DNA of 64,000 bases from Pseudomonas sp. SG20056 (GTDB taxonomy: Bacteria; Pseudomonadota; Gammaproteobacteria; Pseudomonadales; Pseudomonadaceae): NCBI RefSeq assembly GCF_031764535.1, contig NZ_CP134499.1:3968001-4032000 (forward strand), given 5' to 3'. The position numbers were made by a program, and so were the translations under genes. Below are positions 33,838 through 43,050 of the stretch, piece by piece. The notes below the pieces were generated by a model. That model ran no database searches and had not been told where the DNA came from. It saw only the letters and a list, made by a program, of their open reading frames with translations. Numbering within the stretch: the stretch's first letter is position 1; each line of letters starts with the position of its first letter.

Positions 33838-35658
33838 ATGCCAGCGCACGCATACCACTCTGGTCGCTCTATGCTCACCGCCAGGAACACCGCTAATCGA
33901 TCGCTACCTATCAGCCTAAGCAGCCTGGTTCTAGCGCTCTGCCTGCTGCTGGTAATGCCCCTGAGCCAGGCTGAAATACGCCTCGACGACCACACACCCG
34001 CGCAGAACCTCAATGATCTGGCCGATTACCTGGCGGACCCCGGCGGCACACTGACCCTGAAAGATATACGGCAGGTCGACGCCGACTTTCGTCATCGCAA
34101 GGATCTCAGCTTCGGCTACACCCGCGGGCCGGTCTGGCTGCGCCTGCAGCTGCGTTCACACACCCTGCAAGCGCGTACCTGGCGCGTAGAGCTGGACTAC
34201 CCCTCGCTGGATGAAGTGCGCCTGTACGATGTCGGATCAGACGGTATACGCACGTCACGCGCTGGCGATACCGTTCCCTACTCACAGCGCAGCGTCGGCC
34301 ACCGTACGCCGGTGTTCGACATACCCCTACAGCCTGGCGAACACCGAACCCTGTACCTGCGCGTCGAATCGGCTGGCAGCATGACGCTGAGCGGCAGGCT
34401 GATGTCGCTCAGCGACTTCGAGCAGCACAGCCAACGCGGCTACATGGTGCATGCCACCTACTGCGGCGTACTGATTGCCCTGGGCCTTTACAACCTTCTG
34501 CTATTTCTCGCGCTACGCGAGCGTCCCTTTCTCAACTATGTGCTGTTTATGTGCGCCTTTGCCCTCAGCGTACTGTCGCTCAACGGTCTCGGCGCGCAAT
34601 ACCTTTGGCCGCAGGCAGCGCCTTGGAGCAACCGCATGCTGCCCGTCAGCCTGACATTGGCAGCCCTCTTCTCGGCGATATTTGCCCGCAGCTTCCTCGA
34701 CACACGTCAGTGGCTACCACGCTGGGATCGTGTACTGGTCGTGCTCTGCTTCGCGACTGCCCTGGCCGTTCTGGCCACCTTGCTGTTGCCAGTACAGCGC
34801 GCCTTACAGACCATGTCGCTGACCGGGCTGACGGTCACGGTCATGCTCCTGCTCACCAGCTTCGTCTGCGTCGGCTACCGTGTGCCAGGTGCCCGTTTAT
34901 TTGCCCTAGCCTGGATGATGTTGCTGACCGGCGCAGTGCTGCTGGCACTGCGTAACTTCGCCATCATCCCATCGAATTTTCTGACGCTCTATTCCATGCA
35001 AATTGGCTCAAGCCTGGAAATGATCCTGCTGTCTTTCGCCCTTGCAGCGCGTTTCAATGAGCTGAAGCGGCAGCGAGAGGCTGCGCTGCAAAACAGCGAA
35101 CGGGTACTCGAACAGCGGGTGGCCGAGCGTACCCAGGCACTTGAGGAGGCCAACCAGCGCCTTAGCGAGCAAGCCATGCGCGACCCACTAACGGGCCTTG
35201 CCAACCGTACGGCACTGCAGCAGCACCTGACCCATGCACTAAGCCGCAACCAGCGCCGCCAAGAGCTACTGGCCGTGATGCTGATTGATCTGGACGGTTT
35301 CAAACCCATCAACGACCTATATGGTCACGGCTTTGGTGACCTGGTACTGGCGGAAGTCGCCCAGCGCCTCAACCTGCAAATGCGCGAGAGTGATTTGGCG
35401 GCACGTTTGGGTGGCGATGAATTCGTGATGGTCTGCGAAAGTGTGCAGTCAGCCGAGGCCGTCCAGCAGCTTGCCGAACGCTTGCTCGACCGCCTGAATC
35501 AGCCGATGACCCTCGAAGGACACACCGTGCATGTCGCGGCCAGTATCGGCATTGCCATGAGCCATGACGGAGACGACACCACAACCCTGATTCGCCGGGC
35601 CGACGCGGCGATGTATCAAGCCAAAGCGGCAGGCCGTAACCGCACCCAGTTTGGCTGA
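33838..35658 (+). CDS. Membrane diguanylate cyclase with 7TMR-DISM sensor (DISMED2-7TM-GGDEF)
   Basis: A 606-residue protein: signal/anchor helix, a periplasmic beta-rich 7TMR-DISMED2 domain (about 50-190, with PVWLRLQL and LYLRVESAGSMTLSG), seven membrane helices (about 200-400), a coiled coil (RVLEQRVAERTQALEEANQRL) and a GGDEF domain. The active site is GGDEF in ARLGGDEFVMV, with the inhibitory RESD five residues upstream, so product feedback is likely. Starts at 33838 or 33871 are possible; neither has a clear ribosome site. DISM domains commonly sense extracellular ligands such as carbohydrates. Confidence 0.9.
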   Translation: MPAHAYHSGRSMLTARNTANRSLPISLSSLVLALCLLLVMPLSQAEIRLDDHTPAQNLNDLADYLADPGGTLTLKDIRQVDADFRHRKDLSFGYTRGPVWLRLQLRSHTLQARTWRVELDYPSLDEVRLYDVGSDGIRTSRAGDTVPYSQRSVGHRTPVFDIPLQPGEHRTLYLRVESAGSMTLSGRLMSLSDFEQHSQRGYMVHATYCGVLIALGLYNLLLFLALRERPFLNYVLFMCAFALSVLSLNGLGAQYLWPQAAPWSNRMLPVSLTLAALFSAIFARSFLDTRQWLPRWDRVLVVLCFATALAVLATLLLPVQRALQTMSLTGLTVTVMLLLTSFVCVGYRVPGARLFALAWMMLLTGAVLLALRNFAIIPSNFLTLYSMQIGSSLEMILLSFALAARFNELKRQREAALQNSERVLEQRVAERTQALEEANQRLSEQAMRDPLTGLANRTALQQHLTHALSRNQRRQELLAVMLIDLDGFKPINDLYGHGFGDLVLAEVAQRLNLQMRESDLAARLGGDEFVMVCESVQSAEAVQQLAERLLDRLNQPMTLEGHTVHVAASIGIAMSHDGDDTTTLIRRADAAMYQAKAAGRNRTQFG

Positions 35659-35795
35659 GGCCACGCTAAAGGCATTCAGCGCCAGCATGTCAGCTACCTA
35701 ATGCAGCACCCGCACGACCTTGAAGGAGCTCACCTGTAGCTGCCCGCCCCAATGCTTTTCCGCTACCCTGCACGCCTGCTCTGAAAGTGCCCGCC

Positions 35796-36278
35796 ATGAA
35801 CAAGACCGAACTGCTGAAACAGGTAATCACCCGCCTCGAAGATGACCTGCTGCAGGCCCAGCAGGCGGCGCTAACCGCCTATGAAGCGGCGACCCATGAA
35901 GAAAATATCGCCGAAAACAAATACGACACCCTCGGCCTGGAGGCGTCCTATCTGGCCACCGGGCAGACCCGTCGCGCCGCAGCCATTCGTCAGACCCTGG
36001 CCAACTGGAAGCAGCTGGTGTTACGCGCTTTTGACCCACTACTGGGCATCCAGCTCGGCGCACTGATTGAGTTGAGCGACGATGAAGATCGCCGCCAATG
36101 CCTATTCCTAGGCCCGGACGGCGCGGCGATGAAACTGCTGCAGGATGGCCAGGCCGTGCAGGTGATTGGCCCGCAAGCGCCCCTCGGACAGATACTGCTG
36201 GGCAAGACCGTTGGCGACGAAGTGACCCTGCACGTGGCCAGTGGTATGCAACTGTTGGAGATTCTGTCGGTCGACTGA
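35796..36278 (+). CDS. GreA/GreB-like transcription factor
   Basis: A 160-residue protein with an N-terminal helical hairpin (ENIAENKYDTLGLEASYLA resembles the acidic tip loop of Gre factors) and a C-terminal FKBP-like Gre domain (IGPQAPLGQILLGKTVGDEVTL). Gre factors enter the RNA polymerase secondary channel to stimulate transcript cleavage. This is not canonical GreA or GreB, and its coil is not a perfect match, so activity is uncertain. The ATG at 35796 is chosen over a GTG three codons upstream. Confidence 0.75.
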   Translation: MNKTELLKQVITRLEDDLLQAQQAALTAYEAATHEENIAENKYDTLGLEASYLATGQTRRAAAIRQTLANWKQLVLRAFDPLLGIQLGALIELSDDEDRRQCLFLGPDGAAMKLLQDGQAVQVIGPQAPLGQILLGKTVGDEVTLHVASGMQLLEILSVD

Positions 36279-36314
36279 AGGGCTATCAGCCGATAGCGTT
36301 AAAGGGAGACCGCT

Positions 36315-36548
36315 ATGCAAGCCAACGTCCAAGAGCTCGAAACCCTGTTTCAACAACTGGGTCTTGAACATGATCCGATCAGCATCGACCTCTTTATCAA
36401 GCGCCACTCACCCTTGCCGAAAGACTGCCGCCTGGCCGATGCGCCGTTCTGGGACCCAGCCCAGGCCGACTTTCTGCGCCAACAGTTTTTAGCCGACGCT
36501 GAATGGGCCGAGGTGGTGGATCAGCTCAACCTGCTGCTACGGGGCTGA
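36315..36548 (+). CDS. DUF2789 family protein
   Basis: A 77-residue acidic protein with LETLFQQLGLEHDPISID, FIKRHSPLPKD and FWDPAQADFLRQQFLADAEWAEVVDQLN, the pattern I associate with DUF2789. Function unknown. It follows the Gre-like gene by 36 bases. Its 3' end overlaps the convergent metallopeptidase gene by 12 bases. Confidence 0.8.
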   Translation: MQANVQELETLFQQLGLEHDPISIDLFIKRHSPLPKDCRLADAPFWDPAQADFLRQQFLADAEWAEVVDQLNLLLRG

Positions 36549-37055
36549 CAATACGCCTGCTGTTCCTGGCAGTTCCCGCCAGGTCAGGTATACCCGCAAA
36601 TCGAACTCCAGCTGGTGATAGCCGGGCAGCATGTATTCGCAGAGCTTGTAGAAGGCCTTGTTGTGCTCAGCCTCTTTCAGGTGCGCCAGCTCATGCACCA
36701 CGATCATCTGCAAAAACTCCGGCGCGGCCTCGCGGAACAATGAGGCCACGCGAATTTCCTTCTTCGCCTTGAGCTTGCCGCCCTGCACCCGCGAAATTGC
36801 CGTGTGCAAACCGAGAGCACGGTGGGTCAGATCGAGGCGATTGTCGTAGAGCACCTTGTCGATGGCCGGGGCATTGCGCAAATGCTCCTGCTTGAGCCCC
36901 TGGATATAGGCGTATAACGCCTTGTCACTCTGAATCGTGTGCTTGCCGCTATAAGACCGCGCCAGGTAATCGCCCAGGCGCTGTTCGGCAATCAGCTGGC
37001 GAATCTTGTCTTGCAGCTGAACCGGGTAGCCTTGCAGGTATTTGAGCGGGGTCAT
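36537..37055 (-). CDS. YgjP-like zinc metallopeptidase (DUF45)
   Basis: A 172-residue cytosolic protein with the zinc motif VVHELAHLKEAEHNKAFY (HExxH plus a downstream histidine) near residue 115, as in the YgjP/WLM-type family. Substrate unknown. Convergent with, and overlapping, DUF2789. Confidence 0.85.
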   Translation of the reverse strand: MTPLKYLQGYPVQLQDKIRQLIAEQRLGDYLARSYSGKHTIQSDKALYAYIQGLKQEHLRNAPAIDKVLYDNRLDLTHRALGLHTAISRVQGGKLKAKKEIRVASLFREAAPEFLQMIVVHELAHLKEAEHNKAFYKLCEYMLPGYHQLEFDLRVYLTWRELPGTAGVLSAP

Positions 37056-37147
37056 GGTCGAATGGCGTGGGCACGATAAGGCAGTGGATTATGCCGCAAG
37101 CCGCACACAACGGGGTGCGGCTTTCATAGCGCCATTCGGCGGCGCGG

Positions 37148-38248
37148 TTACTGACTCGGCAGCACCCGCAGCAGCCGACCATCAGCACTATCGGTAAGCA
37201 GGTACAGCGCGCCATCCGGGCCGGCGCGCACGTCGCGAATACGCTCCTCGAGTTCCTCGAACAGTATTTCTTCACCGGCCAACTTGCCATCCTGCAGACG
37301 AATGCGGCGCACGCTGCGTTCAGCAAGGGTCGATGCAAACAGATCACCCTGCCACTCGGGGAACAGTGCGCCGCGGTACTGGGTCAGGCTCGACGGCGCT
37401 ACCGATGGCGTCCATTGCAACAAGGGTTGCTGCAGGCCGGGCAGCTCGGTGTAGGGTGAAATCTGCGCACCGGTGTAATCCACACCGAAGGTGATTAGCG
37501 GCCAGCCATAGTTGTTGCCGGGCTCGATCAGGTTCAGCTCATCGCCACCGCGTGGGCCGTGCTCGTGGCTGTACAGGCGCTGCAACTGGTTGTCATAAAC
37601 GATGCCCTGCACGTTGCGATGGCCCAGGCTATAGATCTCCGCCGCCGCGCCGGCCTGGCCCACCAGCGGGTTGTCCTTGGGAATACTGCCATCACGGTTG
37701 AGGCGCACGATCTTGCCGAGGTGGTTGCTCGGGTCCTGGGCTTGCTCGCGCCAATCAAAACCGTCCCCCAGGGTCAGCACCAGGCTGTTGTCCGGTAGCC
37801 AGGCCATGCGCCCACCGTAATGCGCGGCACCGGACTTGGCCGGCTGCGCAGTAAACAGCACCTGCACATCCTGCAATTGGCCATCGACCAGCCGTGCCTT
37901 GCTCAGGCGGGTGTTGTTGGCCTGGGTGGTGCCGTATGCATAGCTCAGATACAGCTGCTGATTACTGGCGAACTCCGGGTCAAGCAGCACCTCCATCAGC
38001 CCGGCCTGGGCGGCGACAAACCCCTCGGGCAGGCCGCCAACCGGTTGCGGATTAAGGCTGCCGTCCGCCTCGATGATGCGCAGGCGCCCGACGCGCTCGG
38101 TCACCAGCATGCGACCATCCGGCAGGAAGGCCAGCGACCAGGGATGCTCCAGGCCTTCGGTCACGGTTTCGATGCGGTAATCCATGGCGTGCGCCAAGCT
38201 GCTGCCAAGCAGACCAGACAACAACAGAGCGCGGGACGTATTCAGCAT
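37148..38248 (-). CDS. PQQ-dependent soluble aldose sugar dehydrogenase (YliI/Asd-like)
   Basis: A 366-residue exported beta-propeller enzyme. The signal peptide ends SSLAHAMDY. Family motifs: GLEHPWSLAFLPDGRMLVTERVGRLR, YGGRMAWLPDNSLVLTLGDGFDWREQAQDPSNHLGKIVRLN (read as adjoining motifs), and HEHGPRGGDELN. Histidine and arginine residues of the PQQ/calcium site appear retained. It lies 31 bases downstream of a small membrane protein gene on the same strand. Confidence 0.88.
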   Translation of the reverse strand: MLNTSRALLLSGLLGSSLAHAMDYRIETVTEGLEHPWSLAFLPDGRMLVTERVGRLRIIEADGSLNPQPVGGLPEGFVAAQAGLMEVLLDPEFASNQQLYLSYAYGTTQANNTRLSKARLVDGQLQDVQVLFTAQPAKSGAAHYGGRMAWLPDNSLVLTLGDGFDWREQAQDPSNHLGKIVRLNRDGSIPKDNPLVGQAGAAAEIYSLGHRNVQGIVYDNQLQRLYSHEHGPRGGDELNLIEPGNNYGWPLITFGVDYTGAQISPYTELPGLQQPLLQWTPSVAPSSLTQYRGALFPEWQGDLFASTLAERSVRRIRLQDGKLAGEEILFEELEERIRDVRAGPDGALYLLTDSADGRLLRVLPSQ

Positions 38249-38279
38249 GATTCGGGCCTTTTGCTTGCAGAGGGATAAA

Positions 38280-38735
38280 TCAGGATTGCGCTGACGATGA
38301 GCGCCGCACCAGCACGGCAAATAACAGCGCGCCCAAGCTGCCGCAGGCCATCAGCCCAACGGTGCCGGCAAGCGTGCGGTTGGCGCCAATCAGCGTTGGC
38401 ATCGGCAGCAATGCATTAGCCAGCGCCATCGCCGCCAGCACCGCCAACGCACCGGCCAGGGTAAACAGCAACCAGCGGCCCATTGGCCAGAGGCGCGCCA
38501 GCCAGCTTGCTACCGGCAGGGCAAAGATAAAACCGAGAAGAACCAGCACCGCGAAGGTCGGGCTAAAGCCCAGCAGGTCCAGGCAGGTGGTCTGCACCCG
38601 CACACCAAGCGGCATGGGCGCGCCAAGCGCCTGCAGGTTGGCCAGATTGAACTGGGTCTGCAGCACAGTGCCCATCACACTCGCCAGCAGCACAGCCAGA
38701 AAGAAGTACAACAGAGTGCGCAATTTGCTTGGCAT
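38280..38735 (-). CDS. Small integral membrane protein, unknown function
   Basis: A 151-residue protein with four predicted membrane helices (LLYFFLAVLLASVMGTVL, FAVLVLLGFIFALPVASWL, WLLFTLAGALAVLAAMALAN and TVGLMACGSLGALLFAVL). I do not recognise a named family. It probably shares a transcript with the sugar dehydrogenase downstream. Confidence 0.7.
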   Translation of the reverse strand: MPSKLRTLLYFFLAVLLASVMGTVLQTQFNLANLQALGAPMPLGVRVQTTCLDLLGFSPTFAVLVLLGFIFALPVASWLARLWPMGRWLLFTLAGALAVLAAMALANALLPMPTLIGANRTLAGTVGLMACGSLGALLFAVLVRRSSSAQS

Positions 38736-38914
38736 GCAGACAGATATCCAGAGACGACGGTGGCCCGAGTATGGACCAGCGTGCCGCGCTGCACGTGGCC
38801 GGTGTTTTACATGGTTTTACCAAGCCCACAAATGGGCGATAGGCGCAGCTACAGCTGCTGTAGCAGAATGCCAGCAGCCATCCTGCCAACAACAACCCAC
38901 ACAAGAACCGCACG

Positions 38915-39880
38915 ATGAAAAAACCCCTACCCCTCTGTGCGCTGATTCTCGCGCTGCTTGCCGTGGCGTTCAGCCTCGGTCCCGTGCCACCCGTCGACAC
39001 CCAACTGACAGCGATCCAGCTGCCTGCCGACCTCGACCGCTACCTGACCGAGACAGAAGCACCTTACCCGGACATCACGCCCGGCGCGGAAAAGACTATC
39101 GTCTGGGCACATCCAGACCAGCGCCAGACCGACCTGGCGATCATCTACCTGCATGGTTATTCGGCCACTCGCCAGGAAACCGCGCCGCTAAGCGATCAAC
39201 TGGCCCGGCAACTGGGCGCCAACCTGTTCTACACCCGCCTGAGCGGTCATGGCCGCAGCGGCGCCGCGATGGCCGAGGCCAGCGTGCACGACTGGCTGCA
39301 GGACAGCCAGGAGGCCCTGCAGATCGGTCAACGTTTGGGTAAACAGGTGCTGGTGATCGGCACCTCGACCGGCGCCACCCTGGCCACTTGGCTGGCGCTG
39401 CAGGGCGATAACCCGCAGGTGCTGGCCTATATCATGGTGTCACCGAACTTTGCCCCCAAAGACCCGGCCGCGACCGTGCTCACCTGGCCCTGGGCGACGC
39501 ACTTTGTGCCCTTGCTGCTGGGCCCGGAACATCAATGGCAACCGCGCAACGCCGAACAGGCGCGCTACTGGAGCCACCGCTACCCGGTACAGGCGCTGCT
39601 GCCGATGATGGCGCTGGTGAAATACGTGCGTGAGCAGCCGCTGGAGCAGATCAGCGCACCGATTCTCACACTCTATTCGCAGGACGATCAGGTGGTCAGC
39701 GCCCCGGCCATCGAAGCGGCTTTTGCTCGCTTTGGCTCAGCGCACAAGCAGCTGATCGCCCTCAAGTACACCCAGGACCCGTCACACCATGTGCTGGCCG
39801 GCGACATCCTCTCGCCGCAGGACACGCCTCGGGTGCAGGCGGCGATTCTGGCGTTTCTCTCCAACCTGCCGCCGCGCTAG
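38915..39880 (+). CDS. Alpha/beta hydrolase, exported or membrane-anchored
   Basis: A 321-residue protein with an N-terminal hydrophobic helix, the oxyanion region IIYLHGYSATRQE, nucleophile elbow GTSTGATLA, and probable aspartate and histidine of the triad in SQDDQVVSAP and DPSHHVLAGD. Substrate unknown. Its stop codon shares 4 bases with the stop of the convergent lipoprotein gene. Confidence 0.85.
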   Translation: MKKPLPLCALILALLAVAFSLGPVPPVDTQLTAIQLPADLDRYLTETEAPYPDITPGAEKTIVWAHPDQRQTDLAIIYLHGYSATRQETAPLSDQLARQLGANLFYTRLSGHGRSGAAMAEASVHDWLQDSQEALQIGQRLGKQVLVIGTSTGATLATWLALQGDNPQVLAYIMVSPNFAPKDPAATVLTWPWATHFVPLLLGPEHQWQPRNAEQARYWSHRYPVQALLPMMALVKYVREQPLEQISAPILTLYSQDDQVVSAPAIEAAFARFGSAHKQLIALKYTQDPSHHVLAGDILSPQDTPRVQAAILAFLSNLPPR

Positions 39881-40302
39881 TTGATACGGCACACCGCCGC
39901 AGAGAAGGCACAAGGTTTGTCCGCCAGGTAACTGCGGTAGATCTGCAGTAGCTGCGGGGCAGTCAGGCGACAGGTCTGCACCCGGCACTGCGCATTGAAG
40001 GCAAAGGCGCTCTGCTCGGCTTCGGCCAGACGGATATAAAGCGCCGGCCAATCAGTGACGGGCACATCGGCCGGGGTAAACAGCAAGCGCCCATCGCGCT
40101 GCACCAGCGGCGCACCGGCCGCTGCATAGTCGAAGACAAACAGCAGGGTACGCGAGACCTTGGTGGTGCACTCGGCGCGGCTATCACAGCGCTGCGGATC
40201 GCTTGCCACAAACACTGGAGCAATCGGCTCACTCACATGCGACTGAGCCGCACAGCCGGCCAACAGAACCAATGCCAGCAACAGCCCGATCGATCTGTAC
40301 AT
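39877..40302 (-). CDS. Putative lipoprotein, unknown function
   Basis: A 141-residue protein with a lipobox (LVLLAGCAAQS) and six further cysteines (CDSRAEC, CRVQTC, and two near the C-terminus in CAFSAAVC), suggesting disulfides in the periplasm. No family recognised. Confidence 0.7.
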   Translation of the reverse strand: MYRSIGLLLALVLLAGCAAQSHVSEPIAPVFVASDPQRCDSRAECTTKVSRTLLFVFDYAAAGAPLVQRDGRLLFTPADVPVTDWPALYIRLAEAEQSAFAFNAQCRVQTCRLTAPQLLQIYRSYLADKPCAFSAAVCRIN

Positions 40303-40324
40303 CTATGCCCTCCAGATAACAAAA

Positions 40325-40344
40325 AGCCCCGCTTCGGCGGGGCT
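40325..40344 (-). terminator. fba terminator
   Basis: On the minus strand, AGCCCCGC pairs with GCGGGGCT around a CGAA loop and is followed by TTTTTGTT, 18 bases past the fba stop. Confidence 0.93.
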
Positions 40345-40362
40345 CTCAGTACAGCAACAGGC

Positions 40363-41427
40363 TTAGTTGACCTTGGCGGCCAGCTCACCTTTGGCATAAC
40401 GCTGGAACATGCCTTCCAGGGAGATCGGTTTGATCTTCGAGGCGTTGCCGGCGGTGCCGAAGGCTTCGTAACGGGCGATGCAGATGTCACGCATGGCGGT
40501 GACGGTGGCGCCGAAGAACTTACGCGGGTCGAACTCGCTTGGGTTCTCGGCCATCAGGCGGCGCATGGCACCGGTAGACGCCAGACGAAGGTCGGTGTCG
40601 ATGTTGACCTTGCGCACGCCGTACTTGATGCCTTCGACGATTTCCTCGACCGGCACGCCGTAGGTTTCTTTAATGTCGCCGCCGTACTGGTTGATGATCG
40701 CCAGCCACTCTTGCGGCACCGAACTGGAGCCGTGCATCACCAGGTGGGTATTGGGGATGCGCTTGTGGATTTCCTTGATGCGGTCGATGGCGAGGATGTC
40801 ACCGGTCGGCGGCTTGGTGAACTTGTAGGCGCCATGGCTGGTGCCGATGGCGATGGCTAGGGCATCGACCTGGGTGCGCTTGACGAAGTCAGCGGCTTCT
40901 TCCGGATCAGTCAGCATCTGGCTGTGGTCGAGTACGCCTTCGGCGCCAACACCGTCTTCTTCGCCGGCCATGCCGGTTTCCAGGCTACCCAGGCAACCCA
41001 GCTCACCTTCCACGGAAACGCCGCAGGCGTGGGCAAACGCCACGGTCTGCTGGGTCACGCGGACGTTGTAGTCGTAGTCGGCCGGGGTCTTGCCGTCTTC
41101 TTTCAGCGAGCCGTCCATCATCACCGAGCTGAAGCCCAGCTGGATCGAACGCTGGCAGACGTCAGGGCTGGTGCCGTGGTCCTGGTGCATGCACACCGGG
41201 ATGTGCGGGAATTCTTCGATAGCAGCCAGGATCAGGTGACGCAGGAACGGCGCGCCAGCGTATTTGCGAGCACCGGCCGATGCCTGAACAATCACCGGGG
41301 AATCGGTCTTGTCGGCCGCTTCCATGATCGCGCGCATCTGCTCGAGGTTATTGACGTTAAAAGCCGGCACGCCGTAACCGAATTCGGCGGCGTGGTCGAG
41401 CATCTGGCGCATGCTGATAAGTGCCAT
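40363..41427 (-). CDS. fba: Fructose-1,6-bisphosphate aldolase, class II
   Basis: A 354-residue zinc aldolase. Metal-ligand histidine segments are seen in [23 protein letters not shown] and [13 protein letters not shown]. Substrate loop and phosphate-binding residues follow. It interconverts fructose bisphosphate with triose phosphates; in pseudomonads it serves mostly gluconeogenesis. The ATG at 41427 ([13 protein letters not shown]) is chosen. It is the last gene of the tktA-epd-pgk-fba group. Confidence 0.97.
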   Translation of the reverse strand: MALISMRQMLDHAAEFGYGVPAFNVNNLEQMRAIMEAADKTDSPVIVQASAGARKYAGAPFLRHLILAAIEEFPHIPVCMHQDHGTSPDVCQRSIQLGFSSVMMDGSLKEDGKTPADYDYNVRVTQQTVAFAHACGVSVEGELGCLGSLETGMAGEEDGVGAEGVLDHSQMLTDPEEAADFVKRTQVDALAIAIGTSHGAYKFTKPPTGDILAIDRIKEIHKRIPNTHLVMHGSSSVPQEWLAIINQYGGDIKETYGVPVEEIVEGIKYGVRKVNIDTDLRLASTGAMRRLMAENPSEFDPRKFFGATVTAMRDICIARYEAFGTAGNASKIKPISLEGMFQRYAKGELAAKVN

Positions 41428-41536
41428 GGTGTTCTTTCTCCCGGTGGGGCTCGTTAATCGTGCAAGCCTGCCGCAGGGGCAGGCGCTATTCAAGTCATTC
41501 AGACCGGGAGCAAACCCGGCCTGTATTCAAATCGTT

Positions 41537-41854
41537 TCAGGGTGCCTTACAGCCACGCCCGATCAGGTCGTCGTTGGCCGTCCAGTAGACCAGCCCTTCT
41601 TCGCCCTTGGTGTGGAAAGACAACATCCCGTCACTGTACAGCGCACCCGAGCCGGCGGGCTCCTGCTGCAAGCGATAAACGATATCACCGCCGCCGAGGC
41701 GCACATCGACGGACTCTGCGCTGCTGTCGGCAAAACGCCAGAGCACTTCGGTCTGGCTGTCGCACACCCAGCGCGTCCAGGTATCCGACGGCGCAGGCTG
41801 ACTGGCGCAGGCGCCAAGCAGGCTGAGCAATGCCAGCAGGGTAATCCGTTTCAT
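41537..41854 (-). CDS. MliC/PliC-like lysozyme inhibitor-type lipoprotein
   Basis: A 105-residue lipoprotein (lipobox LLSLLGACASQ) with WVCDSQTEVLWRFAD and a late GRGCKAP. The two outer cysteines and the strand pattern, with the conserved GEEGLVYW-like segment, fit the MliC fold that blocks C-type lysozyme. It sits between pgk and fba, where PAO1 also carries small genes. The family call is moderate. Confidence 0.7.
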   Translation of the reverse strand: MKRITLLALLSLLGACASQPAPSDTWTRWVCDSQTEVLWRFADSSAESVDVRLGGGDIVYRLQQEPAGSGALYSDGMLSFHTKGEEGLVYWTANDDLIGRGCKAP

Positions 41855-41883
41855 TATCGGGACTCGCTCCATGATCAGGCTGT

Positions 41884-43047
41884 TTATGCGTTAGCGCGTT
41901 GTTCCAGCACTTCAACCGCCGGCAATACCTTGCCCTCGACAAACTCGAGGAACGCGCCGCCACCGGTGGAGATATAGCTGATCTGCGCGCCAACGCCGTA
42001 TTTGTCGATGGCCGCCAGGGTGTCGCCGCCACCGGCAATGGAGAACGCCGGGCTTTCGGCGATGGCCTGAGCCAGCACCTTGGTGCCGTTGCCGAACTGG
42101 TCGAACTCAAACACCCCGACCGGGCCGTTCCACAGGATGGTTTTCGAGGATTTCAGCAACTCGGCAAACTGCGCGGCAGTTTGCGGGCCGATATCCAGAA
42201 TCATGTCGTCTGCAGCCACATCGGCCACCAGTTTGACGGTGGCTTCAGCGTCTTCGGCGAAGGCTTTGGCGACGACCACATCAACCGGCAATGGCACGCT
42301 GACCTTGGCCGCGATAGCCTTGGCAGTCTCAACCAGATCGGCCTCGTACAGCGACTTGCCCACTGGGAAACCGGCAGCAGCGAGGAAGGTGTTGGCGATG
42401 CCGCCGCCGACGATCAGTTGGTCGCAGATCTGGCTCAGGCTGTTGAGCACGTCCAGCTTGGTCGACACCTTGGAGCCGGCAACGATCGCGGCCATTGGCT
42501 TGGCCGGGTTACCCAGCGCTTTGCCCAGGGCTTCCAGCTCGGCCGCCAGCAGCGGGCCTGCGCAGGCGACCTTGGCGAACTTGGCCACGCCATGGGTCGA
42601 ACCTTCGGCGCGGTGAGCAGTGCCGAAGGCATCCATGACGAACACGTCGCACAGCGCGGCGTATTGCTGGGCCAGTTCATCGGCGTTCTTTTTCTCGCCC
42701 TTGTTGAAGCGCACGTTCTCGAACAGCACGATCTCGCCGGCTTTCACCTCGACGCCGCCCAGGTAGTCCTTGACCAGCGGCACGTCGCGACCCAGCGCCT
42801 TGCTCAGGTAGGCCGCGACCGGCGCCAGGCTGTTCTCTTCGCTGAATTCGCCCTCGGTCGGACGCCCCAGGTGCGAGCAGACCATGACCGCTGCGCCCTT
42901 CTCCAACGCCAGTTTGATGGTCGGCAGGGAGGCGAGGATGCGCGCGTCGCTCTTCACCGCGCCGTCTTTTACCGGCACGTTGAGGTCTTCGCGGATCAGC
43001 ACGCGCTTACCGGCGAGGTCGAGGTCGGTCATCTTCAGAACGGTCAT
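41884..43047 (-). CDS. pgk: Phosphoglycerate kinase
   Basis: A 387-residue cytosolic kinase with [16 protein letters not shown] at the N-terminus, [26 protein letters not shown] segment, and the nucleotide-binding [16 protein letters not shown] at the C-terminus. Complete and typical. Three bases separate it from epd. Confidence 0.97.
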   Translation of the reverse strand: MTVLKMTDLDLAGKRVLIREDLNVPVKDGAVKSDARILASLPTIKLALEKGAAVMVCSHLGRPTEGEFSEENSLAPVAAYLSKALGRDVPLVKDYLGGVEVKAGEIVLFENVRFNKGEKKNADELAQQYAALCDVFVMDAFGTAHRAEGSTHGVAKFAKVACAGPLLAAELEALGKALGNPAKPMAAIVAGSKVSTKLDVLNSLSQICDQLIVGGGIANTFLAAAGFPVGKSLYEADLVETAKAIAAKVSVPLPVDVVVAKAFAEDAEATVKLVADVAADDMILDIGPQTAAQFAELLKSSKTILWNGPVGVFEFDQFGNGTKVLAQAIAESPAFSIAGGGDTLAAIDKYGVGAQISYISTGGGAFLEFVEGKVLPAVEVLEQRANA

Positions 43048-43050
43048 ATA

